NCBI RefSeq assembly: GCF_033958435.1
Contig: NC_134137.1
Location: 240,296,501-240,360,500, forward strand
DNA: 64,000 bases
Source of the DNA: Carettochelys insculpta
Taxonomy: Eukaryota > Chordata > Testudines > Carettochelyidae
Direction: 5' to 3'
The notes beneath the pieces were generated by a model, which searched no databases, was not told the origin of the DNA, and saw nothing but the letters and a program-made list of their open reading frames with translations. Shown here piece after piece: positions 57,422 through 64,000 of the stretch (positions are counted from its first letter, which is position 1; each line of letters opens with the position of its first letter). Made by a program: the position numbers and the translations under genes.

Positions 57422-57842
57422 GGCCGTGTCTACACTAGCCCCAAACTTCGAAATGGCCATGCAAATGGCCATTTTGAAGCTTACTTATGAAGCGCTGAAA
57501 TACATATTCAGTGCCTCATTAGCATGCGGGCAGCCGCAGCACTTCGAAATTGATGCGGCTCGCCGCTGCACGGCTCATCCAGATGGGGCTCCTTTTCGAA
57601 AGGACCCTGCCTACTTCGAAGTCCCCTTATTCCTATGAGCAGATGGGAACAAGGGGACTTCGAAGTAGGCGGGGTCCTTTCGAAAAGGAGCCCTGTCGGG
57701 ACGAGCCGCATGGCAGCGAGGCGCGTCAATTTCGAAGCGCCGTGGCCGCCCGCTTGCTAATGAGGCGCTGAATATGTATTTCAGCGCTTCATTAGTAAAC
57801 TTCAAAATCATTTCGAAGTTTGGGGCTAGTGTAGACATAGCC
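57422..57842. mobile_element. Long-palindrome MITE with Harbinger-like TIRs and TAT duplication
   Basis: TIR ggccgtgtctacactagccc at the left and ggggctagtgtagacatagcc (reverse complement starts GGCTATGTCTACACTAG) at the right continue as an almost full-length inverted repeat. The centre is cttcgaagtccccttattcc against the inverse ggaacaaggggacttcgaag. A TAT triplet flanks both ends (57419-57421 and 57843-57845), in line with the 3-bp duplications of PIF/Harbinger elements. Each arm carries the shared hairpin (gcgctgaaatacatattcag, tgcctcattag; ctaatgaggcgctgaatatg, tatttcagcgcttcattag). It is 421 bp and non-coding. Confidence 0.85.
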
Positions 57843-59779
57843 TATATGTGTCTGTGTGCGTGTGTGTCAGAGGGCAGGCAGCAGATTGATTCACTGCTAG
57901 ATAAAGTTAGGAATGAAAGCACTTGGTCATGGAGCTGGGCCTTCCAGGTCTCAGCATGGTAGAGAGTTCATAGCAGCTCCTCTCTTGGTGGGTTGAGAGC
58001 ACCTCCACCATAAGCAGCCGTTTGATAGCTTTCTTAGGCTGGGATTTGTGCAGTTTCAGCCATTAGTGGCCATTCATTAGTACAGCAAAGGCAGGCAAAG
58101 ACACTTTTTGTACCTGGGGAGGTTATGCCTTCTTGAAACCTCAAGCTGAGTTTCCTCAGTGCAAATGGCAACTTTACCTGTCAGCACTGATGCTTGCATT
58201 GATACAGCTACAACAACTACTACTGGTGAATCTCCAAACAGTCTGGGCCTGGCCTAGAACATTTGTGTTAAAGCTGTCAATTAATTGTAGTTAACTCAAG
58301 TGATTAACACAAAAGTTAACTCAAATGTATCACAATTAATCAGTTTTAATCACACTGTTAAGCAATAGAATACAAAATTATATTTATTATAAATATTTGT
58401 ATATATGTTTCTACCTTTTCAAACATTGATTTCAGTTACAAAACAGAATAAAAGGTATACTGTGTTCCTTTGTTATTATTTTTATTACAAAGATTTACAC
58501 CATAAAAAAGATAAATAAAATAGTATTTTTCAATTCACCTCCTGTAGGTGCTCTTTATTGTGAAATGCAGCTTACAAATGTAGAATTATATTTTTATGTA
58601 ACTCCATTCAAAAATAAAACGTGTAATACTTGAGAACCTACAAGTCTACTGGGTCCTACTTCTTGTTCAGCCCATCACTGAGACAAACAAGTTTGTTCAC
58701 ATTTACAGATAATGCTGTCTGTTTACAATGTCACCTGAAAGTGAGAACAGGCATTTGAATGGCTCTTTTGTAGTGAGTGTTGCAATGTATTCACATGCGA
58801 GATATGCTAAATGTTATTACATATTTTCTCGTAGACTATTATTATTATAAATTATTGAAACAGAGCAATAAGCATGCAAGGTGCTTTGCAGAGAACTATG
58901 ATATATGGCTCAATTGTCAGCAGGTGAAAATCGACATAGTCTCACTGGCTTCAATACAGCTACACTGCTTTACATCAGCTGAGGAGCTTTCCCTTAGCTC
59001 AGTCCTCAGGAATTTAAAAGCAGAACTTGCCTCTGGCTAATAAAAATTCATGGCATTCAAGGCCTTTGCCAGCATAGCACTGTATGAATTATTCCTGTGT
59101 TCCTGTGCGTGTTTGTAACTCCTCCAAGGGTAGAACGATCTGCCAATGTTGAGACAGGCTATGTACTTTCTCTTCTCAGTTATAAATTATACCTCCAATA
59201 TTTTACTCCTTTACCAATGCTCTTAGCTAGCTGTCCTTCCACAAATTTTCAGTCTATTTGACAATGTTTATACCCAGGCCAATTTCAATTAATTTTACCT
59301 GTAATATTTGGTGCCAATTTAAAATCCAAATCTATTTCAGCTACCTCTTTACTTTTATCCTTTCATTTTTGTAAGCCTATTAAAACAATTGTCTGGCAGG
59401 CTTTACTGTGAGAATGTCATGTTACCCCAGATAGTATCATTGTGTGAAGGAGCACAGTACTACCTTAAGGGCCAGCCAGGTGCTCGCAACCAAAATAGCT
59501 CTGGGGTAATCAAGGCAACAGCTCCATCTTCAGTATAGCTAGTGCTCTTGTTTTCTGCCTCCAGAAGACCAGCCTGATCAGGCAGACATGCTGTCTTTGA
59601 GCTGAGTAGCTTTGAACCTGGGTCCTGGGGTAAGAGGCTTTGAACTGCAAATACAAATGCACCTCCCATGAGAAGTTATTAAAGGAGAGCTGCTTATTTT
59701 TGGCTGACTTGTGCTAGAACTTTTAAAGGTAATATACTGATGCCCCAATGCATTTAAAAATGTGGCAACTCCCTGATTT
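57843..59779. other. No gene recognised; AT-rich
   Basis: About 58,265-58,350 has a repeated gttaactcaa/gattaacaca motif seen in some old vertebrate DNA-transposon ends; I cannot name it. The rest has no identifiable feature. Confidence 0.45.
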
Positions 59780-60609
59780 CTACTTTGTGTGGATCCTCTG
59801 ATACAATAACAGAAAAGCTTCTTTTTGGAGGCTTTTCCCACAACCGTACATCCCTTCCTGGATCTTCTGGTGTCTTATAGGTTGCGAGCTCCAGCCGAAG
59901 CTCTTCCTGCACTGGTGATATTTATAGGGTCTGTCACTCGTGTGAGTTATATGGTGTCCCAGGAGGACTGAGCTCTGCATGGAGCTTTTCCCACACTCCT
60001 TACCAGGGCAGGGTTTCTCTCTCTTGTGCATGTTCTGATGATGAACGAGGTGTGAGTATTGGCTGAAGCCTTTTCTGCAGTTAGCGCACTGGTAGGGCCT
60101 CTCTCCTGCAAGGGTTCCCTGATGGTTAACAAAGCCTGTGTTGGTTCTGGAACTTTTCCCAAGTGCCTTACCTCAGTCTCTCCTCTGTGGAATCTTTGAT
60201 GAGGAGTAATGGGGGGGCGGGGTTTTCTCCTGGAAGCTTTCGCCACACTCAGTGTATTTAACAGCTCTCTCTGCCATGCGGTGTCTTTGATGCTGAAAGA
60301 GCTGCAAGCTGTGACGGTTTTTTCCCCACATTCATGCCACATGCCCAGCCTCTGTCTTGTAGGGAGTTCTGGCAAAGACTCATTTCTTTGAAGTTCTTCA
60401 ACCTTATTTCTTGATGAGTGGTTTGACTTTGGCTTTTTCATGCAGGGATTCTCCTCTCACTTTCTGACCTATACAACTGTCATAAGCTTCCCCCAGGAAG
60501 GAAATCTTACTGTTGGATCTTTCCAGCCTTTCTTGTGTTTCTGCTGGCTCAGGTCCTTCAGGAGGAAGAATATCCAGGAGAAGCGTCTTCATCTAGAACT
60601 CCTCAGTTT
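59780..60609 (-). pseudogene. Zinc-finger pseudogene, C2H2 exon (locus 2)
   Basis: The acceptor TATTCCAG precedes 60609. The minus-strand frame reads TEEF, stop, MKTLLLDILPPEGPEPAETQ, ERLERSNSKISFLGEAYDSC, the KRAB-ZNF linker style (GPEPAE...ERSxxxxS). It then passes through shifting frames of broken C2H2 fingers: MHKREKPCPGKECGKSSMQS, SVLLGHHITHT, DRPYKYHQCRKSFGWSSQPI, RHQKI. Several linkers (H-T/K-R-E-K-P) survive but Cys/His pairs are lost and frames shift repeatedly, so it is a pseudogene. Its similarity of layout to locus 1 (8 kb to the left, same strand) suggests an old tandem zinc-finger cluster. Confidence 0.7.
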
Positions 60610-60952
60610 CTGGAATAAAAAGAAAATATGCACAAGATTTATGTACTTAGTACAAACACAATTCCAACTCAGGGGGTGTTCTCTTTTTTGAAAGGTCAGG
60701 TATGGCAACCCTAATGGAGGCAGGGAAGGAAGGCCTGAACTAGGTAGGGTACAAAGGTAATCCAAGCCTGAGATGTGGGGAAGTGACGGGGGCATGGAAA
60801 TCAAAGCCCACAGGGACAGCAGCACATTAGACAGGAAGGCCTAAAATAGCGTTAAGGTCTCCCCATCCAACACAGCTGTCTGGCAGCTCAGGGACAGCAT
60901 TCAGATGCACAGCTAAAGTCCCAGGCTAGCAAAGTAGCCAGCTAACAGACAG
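60610..60952. other. No feature recognised
   Basis: Spacer between the zinc-finger relic and the Harbinger element. Confidence 0.5.
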
Positions 60953-60983
60953 CAGCTACGTCTACACATGAATGCTACATCAA

Positions 60984-61023
60984 AATAGCTTATTTCGATG
61001 TAGCAACATCGAAATAAGCTATT
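60984..61023. repeat. Perfect 18-bp subterminal palindrome of Harbinger
   Basis: An 18-base arm, aatagcttatttcgatgt, is followed by loop agca and then its exact inverse. It lies about 30 bp inside the element's left end, where a transposase or accessory-protein site would be expected. Confidence 0.9.
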
Positions 61024-61311
61024 TAGATGAATAACGTCTACACGTCCTCCTGGGCTGGTGCTGTCGACGTTCAACATCGACGTTGGGCAGCACCACATCG
61101 AAGTAGGCGCTGCAGGGGAGCGTCTACATGCCAAAGCGGCCCACATAGAAATAAGGGTGCCAGGAACAGCTGCAGACAGGGTCACAGGGCAGACTAGCAC
61201 TTCTGGGGCAACAGCTAGCCGCTCCCTTAAAGAGCCCCTCCCAGACACACTCAGCCTGCACAGCATGCGGTTTGCAGAGCCATAGGCATGCACACCTTGA
61301 GTGACACAGTT

Positions 61312-61808
61312 ATGGACCCCCAGCAGAAGCAGCAGCAGCAGCCAGAGGTCCGCCCAGCCGCCCCTGCAGGAGTGGTGCTCGCCCTGCTCAATGCCATGCA
61401 GGAGGCAGCTGATCACCTTTTAGTCACAGAAGAGGAGCTGCCCCCAGGGGAGGAGGAAGCAACCCCAGACCCTGCTGTCCTCCACCCTCCCCCTCCCCCC
61501 CCGCCGCACACGCCGCCGGCTGTGGAGCTACCCCACAAGCACCGACTGTTGGGAGCGGCTGGTGCTCGTCGAGTGGGATGACGACCGCTGGCTCCAGAAC
61601 TTTCGTATGAGCCGGCAGACATTCCTGGAGCTCTGCCAGTGGCTCACCCCCCACACTGAGGCAGCAGGACACTGCCATGCGGCGTGCCCTCAGTGTGGAG
61701 AAATGGGTCGGCATCGCTGTCTGGAAGCTGGCCACTCCAGACAGCTACCGATCCGTGAGGCAGCAGTTTGGCGTCGGCAAGGCCACCGTCAGGGCTGTCC
61801 TCATGGAG
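61312..61808 (+). pseudogene. Harbinger transposase, exon 1 (two frameshifts)
   Basis: The likely start is MDPQQKQQQQPEVRPAAPAG at 61312 (an in-frame ATG also exists at 61288). The frame must change within the C-run at about 61481-61503 to continue RRTRRRLWSYPTSTD, LVLVEWDDDRWLQNFRMSRQ, TFLELCQWLTP. It must change again in the C-run at about 61648-61654 to reach MRRALSVEKWVGIAVWKLAT and FGVGKATVRAVLME. It ends at donor GAG/GTAAGAGG (61809). The helix-turn-helix-like region FGVGKATV is typical of HARBI1-type transposases. Both shifts sit in homopolymers, so they could be true decay or sequence errors. Confidence 0.8.
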
Positions 61809-62724
61809 GTAAGAGGACCCACGGGGAGGGGGAGGCAGGCCTGGGGGTGGAGGGGAGCCCCGGGAGGGGAGGGGAGCCCTGGGGGTGGAGGGCCAGACAC
61901 ACCCTGCACACCCCTCACTGGTGCTCACAAATGCAAAGTGCTCCACTTAGGAAGGAACAATCGGCGTCACACATACAGAATGGGAAAGGACTGCCTAGGA
62001 ATGAGTACAGCAGAAAGGGATCTAGGGGTTATAGTGGACCACAAGTTAAATATTAATCAACAGTGTGATGCTGTTGCAAAAAAAGCAAACATGATTCTAG
62101 GATGCATTAACAGGTGTGTCGTGAACAAGACACAAGAAGTCATTCTCCCACTCTACGCTGCGCTGATTAGGCCTCAGCTGGAGTATCGTGTCCAGTTCTG
62201 GGCACCGCAGTTCAGGAAGGATGTGGAGAAACTGGAGAGGGTCCAGAGGAGAGCAACGAGAATGATCAAAGGTCTAGAGAACATGACCTATGAAGAAAGG
62301 CTGAAAGAATTGGGCTTGTTTAGTTTGGGAAAGAGAAGATGGAGGGGGGGACATGATAGTAGTCTTCAGGTATCTAAAAGGGTGTCATAAGGCAGAGGGA
62401 GGGAACTTGTTCTTCCTTGCCTCTGAGGATAGAACAAGAGGCAATGGACTTAAATTGCAGCAGGGGAGATTCAGGTTGGACATTAGGAAAAAGTTCCTAA
62501 CTGTCAGGGTGATCAAACACTGGAACGAATTGCCAAGGGAGGTGGTAGAATCTCCATCACTGGAGATATTTAAGAAGAGGTTAGATAGATGGCTTTCAGG
62601 GATGGTCTAGAAAGTGCTTGGTCCTGCCATGAGGGCAGGGGGCTGGACTCAATGGCCTCGCGAGGTCCCTTCCAGTCCTACTCTTCTATGATTCTATGGT
62701 GCTCTCCCATGTCCTTCCTTGCAG
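61809..62724 (+). other. Harbinger transposase intron, enlarged by a CR1
   Basis: Donor GTAAGAGG at 61809 and acceptor TTCCTTGCAG at 62715-62724. The CR1 (about 61927-62698) is flanked by TGGTGCTC. Removing it and one copy of the duplication leaves an intron of only about 135 bp. Splicing joins ATGGAG to GTCGTCCACGCC, giving MEVVHAINALL. Confidence 0.8.
61919..62704 (+). mobile_element. CR1 LINE inserted in the Harbinger intron, with 8-bp TSD
   Basis: The CR1 reading HKCKVLHLGRNN, MSTAERDLGVIVDHKLNINQ, LIRPQLEYRVQFWAPQFRKD, VQRRATRMIKGLENM, then LKLQQGRFRLDIRKKFLTVR, HWNELPREVVESPSLEIF ends in ctatgattctatg, the chicken-type CR1 terminus. TGGTGCTC occurs at 61919-61926 and 62697-62704 (the first base or two on the right may be tail). 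It is a 5'-truncated copy on the same strand as the transposase. It post-dates the Harbinger copy at this locus. Confidence 0.85.
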
Positions 62725-63480
62725 GTCGTCCACGCCATCAACGCCCTGCTCCTCCACAGGCTTGTGCGGCTTGAGGACCCAGATGCTGCCATCGCGGGGT
62801 TTGCCACCCTGGGCTTCCCAAATTGCTTCGGGGCTCTGGATGGGACCCATATCCCCATCCAAGCTCCGGAGCACAGCGGAGGACGCTTCCTGAACAGTAA
62901 GAGCTACCATTCGGTGGTCCTCCAGGCCTTGGTGGACAGCCGGGGCTGCTTCCTGGACATTTATGTTGTCTGGCCTGGCAGCACCCACGACGCCCAGATA
63001 TTCAGGAATTTGGGCCTGTGCCGCCAGCTGGAGGCAGGGCCCTACATCCCCCAGCGGGCCATCCCTGTGGGGGACACCACGATGCCCCTCTGCGTTGTCG
63101 CAGACGCGGCATACCCTCTCCGGCCCTGGCTCATGCACCCTTACACGGGCCATCTCACAGCCAGCCAGGAGCGCTTCAACACGTGCCTGAACCATGCGCG
63201 CCAGGTGGTTGAGCGCACATTTGGCCGCCTCAAATGGCGCTGGAGGTGTCTCCTCACCCGCCTTGATGCGGGCCCCACCAACATCCCCCAGATTGTGGGC
63301 GCGTGCAGCGCCCTCCACAACCTGGTGGAGAGCAAGGGGGAGGCATTCTTTCAGGGCTGGGCTGTGGAGGCTGGCAGGGCTGACGTGCAGCCACCCACTG
63401 CCCCCAGTCGCCAGGTGGACCCCGAGGGGACCCAGGTCCGGGAGGCCCTGCGGGCCCATTTCGACAAGGCCGCAGGGTGA
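62725..63480 (+). CDS. Harbinger (HARBI1-like) DDE transposase, catalytic exon
   Basis: This exon is open from the acceptor to TGA at 63478-63480 and encodes about 251 residues. The DDE triad is visible: Asp in FGALDGTHIPI (codon at 62839), Asp in CVVADAAYPLRPWLMHPY (63103) and Glu in NHARQVVERTFGRLK (63211). Other family marks are SYHSVVLQALVDSRGCFLDI, WPGSTHDAQIF and IVGACSALHNLV. In the family the enzyme cuts at the TIRs and makes 3-bp duplications, acting with a Myb-like partner for nuclear import and DNA binding. The catalytic domain looks intact although exon 1 has frameshifts, so the copy is recent or the shifts are artefacts. The host-domesticated HARBI1 gene is unlikely because TIR and MITE context point to a transposon. 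Confidence 0.9.
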   Translation, partial: VVHAINALLLHRLVRLEDPDAAIAGFATLGFPNCFGALDGTHIPIQAPEHSGGRFLNSKSYHSVVLQALVDSRGCFLDIYVVWPGSTHDAQIFRNLGLCRQLEAGPYIPQRAIPVGDTTMPLCVVADAAYPLRPWLMHPYTGHLTASQERFNTCLNHARQVVERTFGRLKWRWRCLLTRLDAGPTNIPQIVGACSALHNLVESKGEAFFQGWAVEAGRADVQPPTAPSRQVDPEGTQVREALRAHFDKAAG

Positions 63481-63830
63481 ATGCTGGCAGGCCCCCCACT
63501 ACACACCCCATCCTCCGCAACACTCCCTGCCCCTACGCCCACACCACAGAGCACCCAAGAGCACCCCCCTCCCTTTTCTTGCAAATAAAAATAGACCTGT
63601 TGTTCATGAAACCACAAAACGGTGAATTCTCTTATTATTACTACAAATATATTATATATTATATGATAAACAAACAGTGGAACACAAGGAAGGGGAGAAC
63701 TATTTACATGGGGGGACAGGTATCATAAAATAACAGGGGTCTAATACAAACTATATACAACATAATGCAGATATGTACAAGGGGTGGGGGGCACGTCCTG
63801 GGCCCCACACCCCCTACTGTCCAGCGCTTG
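63481..63830 (+). other. 3' region of Harbinger transposase, with poly(A) signal
   Basis: AATAAA at 63584-63589 (gcaaataaaaatag) follows the stop by about 100 bp and is a plausible polyadenylation signal. An AT-rich run (attattatatattatatgat) follows at about 63640-63665. No open frame of note. Confidence 0.55.
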
Positions 63831-64000
63831 GGGTTGGCGGGCGCGACCCTCGCCTTGGCCTCAGCCCTGGCCGAGGCTGGCTGGGGGCCGGGCGAACCGG
63901 CAGATACGGCCGGTGGGTGTCAGCAGGGCCCAGGTCCCCCTCGGCGGAAGGCCCCTGGGTGGCGGACGGCGGTGGGACGGCCGGTGGAGCAGCGGGTGGA
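63822..64000 (-). CDS. Probable second Harbinger gene (Myb/SANT-like protein), C-terminal end, cut by window edge
   Basis: Read on the minus strand from the right edge, one frame is open to a stop TAG at about 63822 and gives PAAPPAVPPPSATQGPSAEG, DLGPADTHRPYLPVRPAPSQ, PRPGLRPRRGS. This is Pro-rich and has no recognisable fold itself. The reason for the call is position: a convergent reading frame inside a Harbinger element next to the transposase, in a sharply GC-rich block. The diagnostic Myb/SANT helices would lie to the right of the window. It could equally be GC-driven chance. Confidence 0.35.

Larger units (their letters stand above)
60953..64000 (+). mobile_element. PIF/Harbinger DNA transposon (right end beyond window)
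   Basis: The left end begins about gcagctacgtctacacatga, sharing GTCTACAC with the MITE TIRs in this window. A second ACGTCTACAC lies at about 61026. The element carries a two-exon DDE transposase (61312-63480) and, at the right edge on the opposite strand, what looks like the 3' end of a second gene. Autonomous Harbingers classically have two genes, transposase and a Myb/SANT-like protein. The right terminus is outside the window. The GC-rich interior contrasts with AT-rich flanks. Confidence 0.8.

Noticed and set aside
61677..62390. Continuous plus-strand frame joining Harbinger exon 1 to CR1 coding sequence, resembling a transposase-RT fusion
   Set aside because: A good donor (GAG/GTAAGAGG) ends the Harbinger part and the CR1 is an insertion with its own 8-bp duplication. 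The fusion is read-through of an intron.
1..64000. CRISPR arrays, bacterial operons, phage or plasmid functions
   Set aside because: Spliced exons, LINEs, SINEs and DNA transposons show this is vertebrate nuclear DNA; no spaced direct-repeat array was seen.
1..64000. Endogenous retrovirus
   Set aside because: No LTR pair with TG...CA ends, primer-binding site or gag/pol/env motifs were recognised; the RT relics belong to CR1 (FADD with LINE context) or Penelope-like elements.

Overview
The window is vertebrate nuclear DNA, almost certainly from a cryptodiran turtle. Two tRNA-derived SINEs of the turtle Cry type, many CR1 LINE fragments (some ending in the turtle-style ATTCTTATG tail), Penelope-like (PLE) 3' tails and a PIF/Harbinger transposon all point that way. 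A soft-shelled turtle is possible, but I cannot fix the species.

Left third (about 2.8-15.4 kb): the only recognisable intact host gene is ARHGEF5, a Rho guanine nucleotide exchange factor, on the minus strand. Six coding exons are visible with consensus splice sites and consistent phases. They run from the start codon in one giant exon (10909-15385) to the first part of the DH domain (2833-2985). The rest of DH, PH and SH3 lie beyond the left edge. The giant exon carries an in-frame array of eleven 21-residue Pro/Ser-rich repeats. Its introns hold hAT, CR1, SINE and PLE relics.

Middle (about 15.4-41 kb): intergenic or upstream DNA with few host features. It contains a CR1 fragment, a cluster of PLE tail insertions (20.4-22.8 kb), a decayed hAT transposase of the ZMYM/DUF4371 type with a Cry SINE inside it (26.3-28.7 kb), a degenerate minisatellite (30.9-35.2 kb), a Tigger-like MITE, and a long CR1 whose 5' half is inverted against its 3' half (37.0-40.9 kb), as expected of twin priming.

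Right third (41-64 kb): palindromic MITE composites, a head-to-head PLE pair that keeps part of its reverse transcriptase and GIY-YIG endonuclease, two decayed KRAB/C2H2 zinc-finger loci on the minus strand, and at 60.95 kb to the right edge a Harbinger element. Its two-exon DDE transposase has a CR1 in its intron.

The most interesting structural theme is the set of PLE insertions. At least four are symmetric head-to-head inverted pairs, or small palindromes, bounded by direct repeats of 8-15 bp. This suggests that each was integrated as one palindromic unit primed from both target ends. A second theme is a roughly 40-bp hairpin repeated in every arm of the local MITEs.
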